Source: Oscillospiraceae bacterium (GTDB lineage Bacteria > Bacillota > Clostridia > Oscillospirales > Ruminococcaceae). Taken from it: a stretch of DNA of 64,000 bases. The notes under the pieces were generated by a model. That model saw only the letters and a program-made list of their open reading frames with translations. It was not told the origin of the DNA and ran no database searches. Below, piece by piece: positions 49,739-60,685 of the stretch (positions are counted from its first letter, which is position 1; each line of letters opens with the position of its first letter). Position numbers and translations under genes: made by a program. The DNA lies in contig SVMR01000007.1 in the NCBI GenBank assembly GCA_015067315.1, forward strand, positions 42,040 through 106,039. Reading direction: 5' to 3'.

Positions 49739-50446
49739 ATGGTTACTGAAATTTTAAAAAAATATATTCCCGAGCACGCGGATCCGCTTTCGGAAGAGCA
49801 GTATGCTCAGCTTGAACGCTATGCGGAGCTTTTGGTTGAATGGAACGAAAAAATGAACCTTACAGCAATCACCGACCCGGAAGGAATTGCGGTAAAACAC
49901 TTCCTCGATTGCCTTGCTTACCTTAAAAGGGCGAAGATTCCGGAAGGGGCAAGGGTTGCGGACGTCGGAACAGGCGCGGGTTTTCCTGGCGTGGTGCTCA
50001 AAATTGCAAGACCGGATATTAAACTTGTGCTCATAGATTCCCTGCAGAAGCGGCTCAACTTCCTTGAGGCGGTTCTTAACGAAATCGGAGTTAAAGCGGA
50101 GCTTGTTCACGCAAGGGCGGAGGACGCAGGTCACGATAAAAAGCTCCGCGAAAGCTTCGACGTTGTTACGGCGAGGGCTGTTGCAAATCTTGCGGTTCTT
50201 TCCGAATACTGCATTCCGCTTGTTAAAATCGGCGGAGTTTTTGCGCCTATGAAAACCGCGGAAGTTTCGGAGGAACTTGAAGGAGCGAAGGCTGCCGCAA
50301 AGATTCTTGGCGGGGAAGTTCTTGAACCGGAAATTTATGAAATTCCCGCCGGCGGAAGATCCGTTGTTTTCATTGGGAAAAAGGCGGCAACTCCGGCGAA
50401 ATATCCGAGGCAGAGGGTTAAGATAAGCGAAAAACCACTGAAATAA
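49739..50446 (+). CDS. rsmG: 16S rRNA (guanine-527-N7)-methyltransferase
   Basis: LLVEWNEKMNLTAITDPEGIAVKHFLDCL; VADVGTGAGFPGVVLKI. Confidence 0.96.
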   Translation: MVTEILKKYIPEHADPLSEEQYAQLERYAELLVEWNEKMNLTAITDPEGIAVKHFLDCLAYLKRAKIPEGARVADVGTGAGFPGVVLKIARPDIKLVLIDSLQKRLNFLEAVLNEIGVKAELVHARAEDAGHDKKLRESFDVVTARAVANLAVLSEYCIPLVKIGGVFAPMKTAEVSEELEGAKAAAKILGGEVLEPEIYEIPAGGRSVVFIGKKAATPAKYPRQRVKISEKPLK

Positions 50447-50451
50447 AATAT

Positions 50452-50630
50452 GATACCCCATTTCTTTTGTAACCAAAAGAAACCGGGTATCGCCTGAAAG
50501 AAAAGTTTTACACCTCTGCAGTTTGCTCCCGCAAACGCTGTCCCCTTTTTAGGGGACTAAGACGCACCACCGAAAGATAGTGCTTTCGATTCCCAACCGC
50601 CATCGTTCAGGCCGACGGCGGTTTTTAATT
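50452..50630 (+). other. Multi-hairpin intergenic segment ending in a terminator; possible structured RNA
   Basis: GATACCC..TTTCTTTTG-taac-CAAAAGAAA..GGGTATC; GTTTGC-tccc-GCAAAC; GTCCCC-ttttta-GGGGAC; CGAAAG-atagtg-CTTTCG; AACCGCC..GGCGGTTTTT. Confidence 0.4.
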
Positions 50631-50703
50631 TAATTTGTTTGCTCGGTTATTTTATAAAAATAAAAAGAGAGAAACATCTCCACTCGAGGGGAGATATAAA
50701 TAA

Positions 50704-50733
50704 AAAAGACGCAGATTTTTCTGCGTCTTTTTT
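50704..50733. terminator. Bidirectional terminator
   Basis: AAAAGACGCAGA-ttt-TCTGCGTCTTTTTT. Confidence 0.85.
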
Positions 50734-50743
50734 ATGTTCGGGA

Positions 50744-51157
50744 TTATTTTTCTTCGTTTTCCGCTTCGAGTTTTTTGCGGCGTTTTTCTTTTTTCTTTGC
50801 TTTTGCGGCTTCTTTTTCGCGTTTTTTCTTGTCGAATTCATAACGGCTTGCGTTTACGTAGCTAAGGAACATTACAAGGAAGAACATCAGAACCGGGAGA
50901 AGGCAGAACCACATGACGCCTTTAAGACCCGGATTTACGTAATCGAAGTTATCGAAGAACTTGAAAAACCAGATTATATCGCAGATAAGGGTTACAACCG
51001 CGCCGGAGATTATTGCGGTTTTGAATTTTTCTTTTCCGCGGTTTGCTTTTACGACAAAGAAAAATCCGAGATAGAGCAGCCACATTGCGGCAACGATTAC
51101 CAAAACAAGGTTGCTGCCTTCGATTTTTTGGATTAACATTGTGAGCCAGGTGAGCAT
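50744..51157 (-). CDS. Membrane protein of unknown function with lysine-rich C-terminus
   Basis: Three TM-like segments; tail KKKREKEAAKAKKKEKRRKKLEAENEEK. Confidence 0.65.
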   Translation of the reverse strand: MLTWLTMLIQKIEGSNLVLVIVAAMWLLYLGFFFVVKANRGKEKFKTAIISGAVVTLICDIIWFFKFFDNFDYVNPGLKGVMWFCLLPVLMFFLVMFLSYVNASRYEFDKKKREKEAAKAKKKEKRRKKLEAENEEK

Positions 51158-51170
51158 TTTTTAAACCTCC

Positions 51171-51626
51171 CTATGTATCGAGTTCGTAATAATAGACTTT
51201 TTCGCCATCAAAAAAGGCAAAGGAGAAATTGTAGGAATATCCGCTTTTAAATTCATTTCGGTTTTTATAAAGCCAAAAGCCTTTTGTGTTCGGGATATAT
51301 TTTGCAAGTTCAAGTCCATTATACTCCGAATTTCTGAAAATTAAAGGGGCAATTCCGGAATCGACGGGAGTTTTTTGCCATTTTGCCTCAATTTTTTCAA
51401 TTTGCTCCGCTGTTGGGCGGAAAATTATTATTTCCTCGCCGTCTCCATGAAAACCGCCGTGGGTGTCTTCGTGGTATTCGATCTGGTATGATTTTATATT
51501 CATATCGAGATTATTGCGGATTTCGGTTTTTGTGTAGTAATTGGGAAAAAGAAAACCGAAAAGGGCGGAAAAGCAGCCATAGATGAAAGCAAGGATTAAA
51601 GCGATTGTTCCGAGGATTATTTGCAT
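51171..51626 (-). CDS. Hypothetical membrane-anchored protein
   Basis: N-terminal TM IILGTIALILAFIYGCFSALFGF. Confidence 0.6.
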   Translation of the reverse strand: MQIILGTIALILAFIYGCFSALFGFLFPNYYTKTEIRNNLDMNIKSYQIEYHEDTHGGFHGDGEEIIIFRPTAEQIEKIEAKWQKTPVDSGIAPLIFRNSEYNGLELAKYIPNTKGFWLYKNRNEFKSGYSYNFSFAFFDGEKVYYYELDT

Positions 51627-51646
51627 ATTTATTGCTCCTTTTTAGG

Positions 51647-51672
51647 CGGAACGGTCAAGACCGTTCCCTACG
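51647..51672. repeat. CGGAACGGTCAAGACCGTTCCCTACG repeat
   Basis: Same as 25577-25602. Confidence 0.85.
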
Positions 51673-51673
51673 G

Positions 51674-51883
51674 TTAGTCGTTTGGTTTATAGGAAAGGAT
51701 GTCGCCGGGTTGGCAGTCAAGGGCTTCGCAGATTGCTTCAAGGGTTGAAAAGCGGATTGCCTTTGCTTTTCCGGTTTTTAAAATCGAAAGATTTGCCATG
51801 GTGATTCCGACTTTTTCGGAAAGTTCGGTCATGCTCATTTTTCGCTTTGCGAGCATAACGTCAAGATTTACTTCAATAGACAT
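51674..51883 (-). CDS. XRE/YozG-type helix-turn-helix regulator
   Basis: MSIEVNLDVMLAKRKMSMTELSEKVGITMANLSILKTGKAKAIRFSTLEAICEALDCQPGDIL; GGAGG RBS 8 nt upstream of ATG. Confidence 0.88.
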   Translation of the reverse strand: MSIEVNLDVMLAKRKMSMTELSEKVGITMANLSILKTGKAKAIRFSTLEAICEALDCQPGDILSYKPND

Positions 51884-51899
51884 GAGCACGCCTCCTTTT

Positions 51900-52382
51900 T
51901 TAAATGGTAAGGTCGTTTTCCGTCTGCATAATAGCGGATTTATAGACCAGATGGGAAAGAGCGGCGCAGACGACGGTTATTGCGATTCCCACAAAAACAA
52001 CAAGGGGAGTTAGAATTATCAAAGCGCTTGGGTGGCTCATGTTCATAAAAGCCAGCGCCCAGTTTCCGAGGAAGAAAAAGGCGGAATCTCCCGCGGCGAG
52101 AATTGAGATTGTTTTGAGCTGTTTTGCGTTTTCAAAGCTGAAGGAATTATCCGCTCCGATGTTTTTTGCGATTTTCCATCCGAAGAAAAGGGAAGCAAAA
52201 CAGGGAACGGAGCAGAGCCAGAGAAAAATCTGCCAGGGCCAATAGTAATGGGAAACTTCCGGATACATTGCCCGAAGGCTTGTTCCATAGGCGGGAATTA
52301 TCGCGAAGAAGACTATCATTCCGAAAATTCCTGTTCCGATTATTACGGCTTTCAGCCATTTTGAAAGATTTTTTTGGGTCAT
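51900..52382 (-). CDS. DUF2975-type membrane protein
   Basis: Four TMs; adjacent to YozG-like HTH. Confidence 0.75.
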   Translation of the reverse strand: MTQKNLSKWLKAVIIGTGIFGMIVFFAIIPAYGTSLRAMYPEVSHYYWPWQIFLWLCSVPCFASLFFGWKIAKNIGADNSFSFENAKQLKTISILAAGDSAFFFLGNWALAFMNMSHPSALIILTPLVVFVGIAITVVCAALSHLVYKSAIMQTENDLTI

Positions 52383-52439
52383 TTTGGGAAACCTCCTTTT
52401 TAAATTGAAAGAGTTTTTAGTTGATTTGTTTATAAAATC

Positions 52440-52796
52440 CTACTTTCTGCGGTAATCGTAAGTATCTTTTGAAACGCTAAGTTCTATTCCGTTAATAATA
52501 ACGATTTCATCGCTTTTCCATATAATTTCTGCGTTTTCGCAGCGGTATTGCCAATATATATTTTTCTTTTTGCCGGTTTTGTTATTTTTCACTGTGCACA
52601 GAACGGCATACGATGTTGTTGCGCCGCCGTTATTTAAATAAGCTGTTATGGTATATTTTTCGTCCGGAGAGGTTGATTCTCTTAAATAGTCCTGTCCTTT
52701 TATATGCTGGATATCAAAAAATGCCCAATATACTGCATAAAAAAGTAAGACGATTACAAGTAAAGAAATAATAAAAATTTTGAAACCGGATTTCAT
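52440..52796 (-). CDS. Hypothetical small exported/membrane-anchored protein
   Basis: MKSGFKIFIISLLVIVLLFYAVYWAFFDIQ; GGAGG RBS. Confidence 0.65.
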   Translation of the reverse strand: MKSGFKIFIISLLVIVLLFYAVYWAFFDIQHIKGQDYLRESTSPDEKYTITAYLNNGGATTSYAVLCTVKNNKTGKKKNIYWQYRCENAEIIWKSDEIVIINGIELSVSKDTYDYRRK

Positions 52797-52815
52797 TTTG
52801 GAACCTCCTTTTATT

Positions 52816-53214
52816 TTATGGATAAGTTCTGTATTTGTATATATTGTTTTTATAACGTTCAATGACACAAATGCCATCGAACGCATCGGAAAGGCTTTCT
52901 TCACCGTTTACTATCATAAAACCGCATGAATCATCAATGCAGGCACTTGTTGCGAAAAGAATTCTGTTTTCGTATTTTTCGATATAGAGTATATCAATGC
53001 TTTTATCATAGCCGGGGAAATCAATTTTTTTGAGCACGGACAAATTTTGGCCATAGAGGACAATTTTTCTCTGTTCGATTTTTGCGATATGGAAATCATA
53101 TTGCTTTATCTGTTCGTTTATCAGAAGGCAGTAATCTGCGGTTTTTTCTTCATTATTGTTTCCACATCCGCAGAGAATGAGAAGCAGGAACAATATCGGA
53201 AGAAGTTTTTTCAT
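52816..53214 (-). CDS. Hypothetical lipoprotein
   Basis: MKKLLPILFLLLILCGCGNNN lipobox. Confidence 0.65.
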   Translation of the reverse strand: MKKLLPILFLLLILCGCGNNNEEKTADYCLLINEQIKQYDFHIAKIEQRKIVLYGQNLSVLKKIDFPGYDKSIDILYIEKYENRILFATSACIDDSCGFMIVNGEESLSDAFDGICVIERYKNNIYKYRTYP

Positions 53215-53221
53215 TTGATTT

Positions 53222-53275
53222 AACACCCTTTCGTCATCACTTCGTGATGCCACCTCCCCTTGAGGGGAGGTATTT
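53222..53275. repeat. Paired-hairpin repeat
   Basis: CCTTTCGTCATCACTTCGTGATGCCACCTCCCCTTGAGGGGAGG. Confidence 0.85.
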
Positions 53276-53516
53276 ACAATTTATATATACCACTTATTTT
53301 TTTGAAAGTCAATAAAAATTTATCGAAAAACGATAAATTTTTAAGGTATGACAAAAACTTTTCGCAAAAAGGGCGGAGTTTCGATTTCGTTCTGCGGTTT
53401 TCGGTTTTTGTTTTGTCGAGGCTTGTTTTAATTAATGTTATAGAGGGATTTACTGCGATTTGTTTTGCTGGAAAAATATGGAAAGTTATGGTAAGATAAA
53501 TCCGGAGGCGATGAGC

Positions 53517-54338
53517 ATGTTTGAGATTCTTAAAAAGCAGGGAATGGTTATGAGCATCGCCCTTTCGGATATTGTTCCGAACCCGGCGCAGCCAAGGCGG
53601 AATTTTGATGAGAGCGAACTTTTTGCCCTTGGGGAAAGCATCCGGGAAAACGGACTTATCCAGCCGATTTCCGTCCGCAGGATTAAAAGCGGATTTGAAC
53701 TCATCGCCGGTGAGCGCAGGTTTCGGGCATGCAAACTTATCGGTAGGCAAAAAATTGAGGCTATCGTTTATGATATCGGCGATGAGGATTCGGCGGCCTG
53801 GGCACTTATTGAAAATCTTCAAAGAAGCGATCTTGGACCTTTTGAGGAAGCGGAAGCGCTTTTTAAGCTTATTTCCGGTTGGAATCTTCCGAGGGAGGAA
53901 GCCGCAAAGCGCCTTGGGATTGCTTCTTCAACCCTTTCGAACAAACTGAGGATTTTAAAGCTTGAACCGGAAGTCAGGAAGATAATTACGGAAAACAATC
54001 TTACCGAAAGGCACGCAAGGGAACTTCTTCGGATCGAAACCGAAAAGGGCAGGGAAGAGGCGGCAAAATTTATTGCCGAAAAGGAACTGAACGTTCCGGA
54101 AACGGTCAGATACATAGACAGGATTTTGGAAAGGGAAAAGCCGAAGAAGAAAAAGGCAAGATATTTTGTAAAAGACCTGCGGCTTTTTATAAATACCTTT
54201 GAGCACGCAGTTGAAGTTATGAATTCCGCGGGTCTTGGGGCGGTGAGTTCTGTTTCTGAAAATGAGGAGAGCCTTATTTACACGGTTGCCGTTCCGAAGG
54301 CAAATGCTTTCAAAAAGGCGGAAAGTTCCGCCGGTTAA
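53517..54338 (+). CDS. noc: ParB-family nucleoid occlusion protein (Noc-like)
   Basis: SDIVPNPAQPRRNFDESELFALGESIRENGLIQPISVRRI; GERRFRACK; first of two ParB paralogs, upstream of soj. Confidence 0.85.
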   Translation: MFEILKKQGMVMSIALSDIVPNPAQPRRNFDESELFALGESIRENGLIQPISVRRIKSGFELIAGERRFRACKLIGRQKIEAIVYDIGDEDSAAWALIENLQRSDLGPFEEAEALFKLISGWNLPREEAAKRLGIASSTLSNKLRILKLEPEVRKIITENNLTERHARELLRIETEKGREEAAKFIAEKELNVPETVRYIDRILEREKPKKKKARYFVKDLRLFINTFEHAVEVMNSAGLGAVSSVSENEESLIYTVAVPKANAFKKAESSAG

Positions 54339-54433
54339 ATTTTTGCGCTGCTCCGGCGTGTTTCGCATCCGCGCCGACAGTTATATAGAAAAGAAGCATT
54401 TTTGCTTCGCCAAAAGACACATTCCCCTGAAAG

Positions 54434-54469
54434 AACACAAAAAGCCGCCGCAAGGCGGCTTTTTGTGTT
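54434..54469. terminator. Bidirectional terminator
   Basis: AACACAAAAAGCCGCC-gcaa-GGCGGCTTTTTGTGTT. Confidence 0.85.
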
Positions 54470-54483
54470 TTGTTGTTTAATAA

Positions 54484-54499
54484 TGTTCCACGTGAAACA
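54484..54499. promoter_or_regulatory. parS: parS centromere site
   Basis: TGTTCCACGTGAAACA matches TGTTNCACGTGAAACA. Confidence 0.95.
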
Positions 54500-54563
54500 A
54501 AGACTGCGAAGCGAGTCCTGTATGTTTTATGACAATCCATCCGTCTTTTGCCTGCGGCAAAAA

Positions 54564-54579
54564 AGTTCCACGTGGAACA
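54564..54579. promoter_or_regulatory. parS-like palindrome (two deviations from consensus)
   Basis: AGTTCCACGTGGAACA. Confidence 0.6.
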
Positions 54580-54673
54580 AATTAATAAATTGCAATAATT
54601 TTGCAAAACATCATTGAAAAATTCATTGCTCTCTATTATAATAAAAAGGTAATAATAATAAGCGGAGGAAAGA

Positions 54674-55450
54674 ATGGGCAAAATTATAGCATTCGCAAAC
54701 CAAAAAGGCGGCGTTGGAAAAACGACCACTGCGGTCAACCTTTCCGCGGCGCTTGCATACAGAACAAGGGGCAGAGTTTTGCTTGTGGATTCGGACCCCC
54801 AGGGAAACGCAACTTCCGGACTTGGAATCAACAAAAGGGAAGTCAGGCATTCCGTTTATGACGTTGTTCTCGGAACCTGCGGCGCAAAGGACGCGGTTGT
54901 AAGAACAAAATATAAGAATCTTGACATAATGCCTTCAAGCATTGACCTTGCGGCGGCGGAAATTGAACTTGTTGATATGGAAAACAGGGCGCTCCGTCTT
55001 AAAAACGCCCTTTCCGCAATTCTTGTGGATTATGATTACATCTGCATAGACTGCCCGCCTTCTCTCGGACTTCTTACTCTCAACGCCCTTGCGGCATGCA
55101 CCAGCATTCTTGTTCCGATTCAATGCGAATTCTATGCTCTTGAAGGACTTTCCCAGCTTATGGCAACGGTTCGCACCGTTAAAAGACTTTATAACAGCTA
55201 CATCGACATGGAAGGCGTTCTTCTCACAATGTATGACGCAAGACTTAATCTTACGATGCAGGTTGTTGAGGAAGTTAAAAAATATTTTCCGCAGAAAGTT
55301 TTTAAAACCGTTATTCCGAGGAACGTCCGCCTTTCCGAAGCGCCTTCCTTCGGCGAACCGGTAATTTATTATGATTTCGCATCGAAAGGAAGCCAGAGTT
55401 ATCTTGCGCTTGCGGACGAGATTATTGCGAACAACAGAACGGAGGGATGA
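54674..55450 (+). CDS. soj: Chromosome partitioning ATPase ParA/Soj
   Basis: MGKIIAFANQKGGVGKTTTAVNLSAAL. Confidence 0.97.
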   Translation: MGKIIAFANQKGGVGKTTTAVNLSAALAYRTRGRVLLVDSDPQGNATSGLGINKREVRHSVYDVVLGTCGAKDAVVRTKYKNLDIMPSSIDLAAAEIELVDMENRALRLKNALSAILVDYDYICIDCPPSLGLLTLNALAACTSILVPIQCEFYALEGLSQLMATVRTVKRLYNSYIDMEGVLLTMYDARLNLTMQVVEEVKKYFPQKVFKTVIPRNVRLSEAPSFGEPVIYYDFASKGSQSYLALADEIIANNRTEG

Positions 55451-55453
55451 TTT

Positions 55454-56323
55454 TTGGCAAAATCCAGAGGACTCGGCAGGGGACTTGATACCCTTTTTGC
55501 CGACCAGACCGCTTTTTCCGGGGAAGATTCCGGAATAAGCACCATAAGGCTTTCTGAAATTGAGCCGAACTTATCTCAGCCGAGAAAAGATTTTGACGAG
55601 GAAGCGCTTAATGAACTTGCGGATTCCATTTCCGCCCACGGAGTTTTGCAGCCTCTTCTTGTAAGACCTCTTAAAAACGGAATGTACCAGATCGTTGCGG
55701 GAGAAAGAAGATGGCGAGCCGCAAGAATTGCCGGACTTTCGGAAGTTCCGGCGCTTATCCGGGAACTTTCCGACGAGGAAACCGACCAGGTTGCGCTTAT
55801 CGAAAACCTTCAGAGGGAGGACCTCAACGCGGTTGAAACCGCCGAAGGTTACAGAAGGCTTATGGATAAATACGGCATGACCCAGGAACAGCTTTCGGAA
55901 GCTGTCGGAAAATCAAGACCCGCCGTTGCGAACACTCTCCGTATTCTCAATCTTCCGGAAGAGATTCTTCCGCTTGTTTCTTCCGGAAAACTTTCCGCAG
56001 GACACGCAAAGGCAATTCTTTCCGCGCCGGAAGAAAAAAGGGTTGAACTTGCGAAAGCCATTGTTTCCGGCGAACTTTCCGTAAGGGAAGCGGAAAAAAT
56101 GGCGGCAAAAATCGGAAAAGAGCAAAAAGAAAAAGCTCCGAAGAAGAAAGATTCCTTCCCGAAGGATAAATTTTACCGGGAAATGCAGGTTGCCATGACC
56201 GAAGAACTTGGAAGACCTTTTAAGATTACCGAAAACGAAAAAGGCGGAACCATTGAGCTTCCGTTTTACAATAAAGAGGAACTTGCGGATTTCTGCGAGC
56301 GAATCCTTAAAAAGAAAATGTAA
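55454..56323 (+). CDS. parB: Chromosome partitioning protein ParB/Spo0J
   Basis: RGLGRGLDTLF; RLSEIEPNLSQPRKDFDEEAL; GERRWRAARIAGL; TTG start. Confidence 0.96.
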   Translation: MAKSRGLGRGLDTLFADQTAFSGEDSGISTIRLSEIEPNLSQPRKDFDEEALNELADSISAHGVLQPLLVRPLKNGMYQIVAGERRWRAARIAGLSEVPALIRELSDEETDQVALIENLQREDLNAVETAEGYRRLMDKYGMTQEQLSEAVGKSRPAVANTLRILNLPEEILPLVSSGKLSAGHAKAILSAPEEKRVELAKAIVSGELSVREAEKMAAKIGKEQKEKAPKKKDSFPKDKFYREMQVAMTEELGRPFKITENEKGGTIELPFYNKEELADFCERILKKKM

Positions 56324-56341
56324 AGATAAGGAGAAAAACCG

Positions 56342-57610
56342 ATGCTTGATATTAGATTTGTAAGAGAAAACGCGGAGCTTGTTAAAGAAGCCTGCCGCAG
56401 AAGATTCAAACCCATGGACGAGGCTGTTGATGAGCTTGTTGCAATCGACGCTGAACGCAGAAAACTCAACGCAAAAACCGACGACCTTAAAGCACAGCAG
56501 AACCGCGCAAGCAAACAGATTCCGGTTATGAAAAAGAACGGCGAAGACACCACCGCTCTCATGGCGGAGATGAAACTCATCGCTGAAGAAAGCAAAAAAT
56601 GCGGCGAGGAACTTGCAAAACTCGAAGACCGCCAGCTTGAACTCATCCTTAAAATTCCGAACATCCCGAACGAAGCCGTTCCTTACGGAAAAGACGACAC
56701 CGAAAACGTCGAGCTCCGCCGCTGGGGCGAACCGCGCAAATTCGACTTTGAGCCGAAAGCACATTGGGATATCGGTCAGGATCTCAACATCCTTGACCCG
56801 GAAAGAGCGGGAAAAGTTACCGGCGCAAGATTCCATTTCTATAAAGATCTTGGCGCAAGACTTGAGCGCGCTATTATGAACTATTTCCTCGATACCCACA
56901 CCGCAAACGGCTACACCGAGATTTTCCCGCCTTTCATGGCAAACAAAGCTTCCATGACCGGCACCGGTCAGCTTCCGAAATTTGCGGAGGATATGTATAA
57001 ACTCGAAGGCGAAGATCTTTATCTTATCCCCACCGCGGAAGTTCCGGTAACCAACTTCCACAGAGGCGAGGTTCTTGACAAAGCAAGCCTTCCGATCAAA
57101 TACTGCGCATATTCCGCCTGCTTCCGCGCAGAAGCGGGTTCCGCAGGCAGAGATACCCGCGGACTTATCCGCCAGCACCAGTTCAACAAAGTTGAGCTTG
57201 TTAAATTTGCGGATCCGGAAAAATCCTATGAAGAACTCGAAGAACTTACCGGCGAAGCAGAAAAAGTTCTCCAGGGACTCGGTCTTCCTTACAGAGTTGT
57301 TGTTCTCACCACCGGCGACCTTACCTTCAGCTCCGCGAAAACCTATGATATCGAAGTATGGATGCCTTCCTACGGAAGATACGTCGAAATTTCTTCCTGC
57401 TCCAACTTTGAGGATTTCCAGGCTCGCAGAGCGAACATCAAATGCAAGGACAAAGACGGTAAAGCTGTTTTTGCACACACTCTCAACGGTTCCGGCGTAG
57501 CAATCGGCAGAACCACTGCGGCTATTCTTGAAAACTATCAGAACGCCGACGGCAGCGTTACCATTCCGGAAGCGCTCCGCAAATATATGGGAATTGACGA
57601 AATTAAATAA
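56342..57610 (+). CDS. serS: Seryl-tRNA synthetase
   Basis: [17 protein letters not shown]; class II motifs, [22 protein letters not shown]. Confidence 0.98.
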   Translation: MLDIRFVRENAELVKEACRRRFKPMDEAVDELVAIDAERRKLNAKTDDLKAQQNRASKQIPVMKKNGEDTTALMAEMKLIAEESKKCGEELAKLEDRQLELILKIPNIPNEAVPYGKDDTENVELRRWGEPRKFDFEPKAHWDIGQDLNILDPERAGKVTGARFHFYKDLGARLERAIMNYFLDTHTANGYTEIFPPFMANKASMTGTGQLPKFAEDMYKLEGEDLYLIPTAEVPVTNFHRGEVLDKASLPIKYCAYSACFRAEAGSAGRDTRGLIRQHQFNKVELVKFADPEKSYEELEELTGEAEKVLQGLGLPYRVVVLTTGDLTFSSAKTYDIEVWMPSYGRYVEISSCSNFEDFQARRANIKCKDKDGKAVFAHTLNGSGVAIGRTTAAILENYQNADGSVTIPEALRKYMGIDEIK

Positions 57611-57619
57611 AAAGGGAAA

Positions 57620-57646
57620 GGAGCGCCGCTTGGCGCTCCTTTTTGA
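57620..57646 (+). terminator. Terminator of serS
   Basis: AGGAGCGCC-gctt-GGCGCTCCTTTTT. Confidence 0.85.
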
Positions 57647-57657
57647 GTACGGCATTC

Positions 57658-57792
57658 ATTAGCCTTCCTCTTGAGGGGAAGGTGGCATCGCGCAAGCGAT
57701 GACGGATGAGGTGTTTCTGCTCAATATCGCGGTTTCATGTAAAACACCTCATCACCGCCTTCGGCGGAGCTTCTCCTCAAGGAGAAGCTTTA
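57658..57792. repeat. Two paired-hairpin repeats in opposite orientation
   Basis: AGCCTTCCTCTTGAGGGGAAGGTGGCATCGC-gcaa-GCGATGACGGATGAGGTG ... CACCTCATCACCGCC-ttc-GGCGGAGCTTCTCCTCAAGGAGAAGCTT. Confidence 0.85.
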
Positions 57793-57909
57793 AAAGGAAA
57801 TAATTTCCAATTGTACATATACAAAATGCACAAGCGAAAGACAAAATTTTCGTTTAAGATAAGCAAAAGAGAAAATTGAAAAACTTTTTTGAAAAAGCGA
57901 AAAAAAGGC

Positions 57910-57938
57910 TTGAAATTCCCGTGTAAAGGTGTTAGAAT
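57910..57938 (+). promoter_or_regulatory. guaB promoter
   Basis: TTGAAA-17 nt-TAGAAT. Confidence 0.7.
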
Positions 57939-57940
57939 AG

Positions 57941-59473
<1,533 letters not shown>

Positions 59474-59494
59474 TTCCGGCTTTGAGCACGGAAA

Positions 59495-59529
59495 TAAAAA
59501 TGAGCACGGCTTGCCGTGCTCATTTTTTT
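59495..59529. terminator. Terminator (copy 1 of identical pair)
   Basis: AAAAATGAGCACGGC-tt-GCCGTGCTCATTTTTTT. Confidence 0.85.
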
Positions 59530-59624
59530 CGAAAAATAGCCTCCCCCCAAGGGGAGGTAAAAACGGGTCACCTACGTTGTTTTAATGAATCAAAAAAGAC
59601 CTTCCTTTCGGAAGGCCTTTTTGT

Positions 59625-60353
59625 TTATTGTTCCGGAAGAAAACCGGGAAGTTCGGAAGAATCGCAAAAATCGAACCGGAAAGCTTTTTCTCTTTCAACC
59701 TGGTAAAGTTCGGCGTAGGTTGCCTGGACATAAGGTTCCAGGAAAAGAAGACCTATTCCGCAGGTGAGAGATCCGAGAAGAATCCAGCCGATGAAGGAAA
59801 GACCGAGAATGAAGATATCAAATTTTTCATCATCGGTCATTTTTTTTGAAAGTTCAAAGGCGCGCTTTGAATCAATTCCGGGGTTTTCCGCAAGGATATA
59901 GGGTACCATAAAATATTCATAGCTTTTTATGATTCCGGGGATTATGAAAAGAAAACTCCAAAGAAGGACTTTAAGATTCAAAAGGAACATGATTTTAATG
60001 ACGTTAAGATAGTTTCGGCTTTTGAAAACCCAGAAAACGCGTTCAACCTTTGAACCGGAAATGCGGTTTTCCATAAAGAATCTGTGCATTCCCACAAGGA
60101 TGGGATATCCGACAAAAAGATTGAAAAGAACGGAAAAACCGAAAATTGAAAACAGCGCGGTCAGCAAAACCGGAGAATATTCCGGGTTTTCCAAAATGGA
60201 CTGATAGTCGGGATTTTCGGCAATAAGGGAGATAATGCTGCCCGGGTCGGTCATAAGAAAACCGGTAAGAATCGTTGCGAAGAAGGGAGTCCAATATCCG
60301 AAACGGCTCAGTACGGATTTTGCCCTTTGTTTAAGTTCAGAGATTTGCCACAT
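59625..60353 (-). CDS. DUF975-family membrane protein
   Basis: MWQISELKQRAKSVLSRFGYW; LLWSFLFIIPGIIKSYEYFMVPYILAENPGIDSKRAFELSKKMT. Confidence 0.88.
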   Translation of the reverse strand: MWQISELKQRAKSVLSRFGYWTPFFATILTGFLMTDPGSIISLIAENPDYQSILENPEYSPVLLTALFSIFGFSVLFNLFVGYPILVGMHRFFMENRISGSKVERVFWVFKSRNYLNVIKIMFLLNLKVLLWSFLFIIPGIIKSYEYFMVPYILAENPGIDSKRAFELSKKMTDDEKFDIFILGLSFIGWILLGSLTCGIGLLFLEPYVQATYAELYQVEREKAFRFDFCDSSELPGFLPEQ

Positions 60354-60511
60354 AATAACACCTCCAAATTAATTTTATTATAACATAAATAAAAATATTT
60401 TACAAAAGAAACAGGAAAAGAAAGGATAGTTGCGTCAATGTTTCGTCATTTTCTCTATTAATTATACTATGACGCTATAATTATGTCAATAATTAGTCAC
60501 GGGTGATTTAT

Positions 60512-60685
60512 ATGAAAAATGAAATGGGACGCTTTACTTTAAGAGTTCCGAAAACTCTTCTTGATAAAATCGGATATATTGCCGAATATGAGGGCAGAAC
60601 CAAAAACAAAGAGATTGAGCAGCTTGTCAAAAAGCGTATTGCCGATTTTGAAAAAGAACATGGCGCAATCGAAACCGACGAATAA
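60512..60685 (+). CDS. Arc/ribbon-helix-helix-like small DNA-binding protein
   Basis: MKNEMGRFTLRVPKTLLDKIGYIAEYEGRTKNKEIEQLVKKRIADFEKEHG. Confidence 0.8.
   Translation: MKNEMGRFTLRVPKTLLDKIGYIAEYEGRTKNKEIEQLVKKRIADFEKEHGAIETDE

Noticed and set aside
50744-53275. Prophage or integrative element
   Set aside because: No integrase, phage structural or conjugation genes; only small membrane/HTH genes.
53460-53516. Upstream start of the Noc-like ORF at 53460
   Set aside because: GGAGG at 53504-53508 supports ATG 53517; upstream extension lacks an RBS.
55913-57655. 580-aa minus-strand ORF antisense to parB/serS
   Set aside because: Spans two real genes on the other strand; no RBS or recognisable domains.
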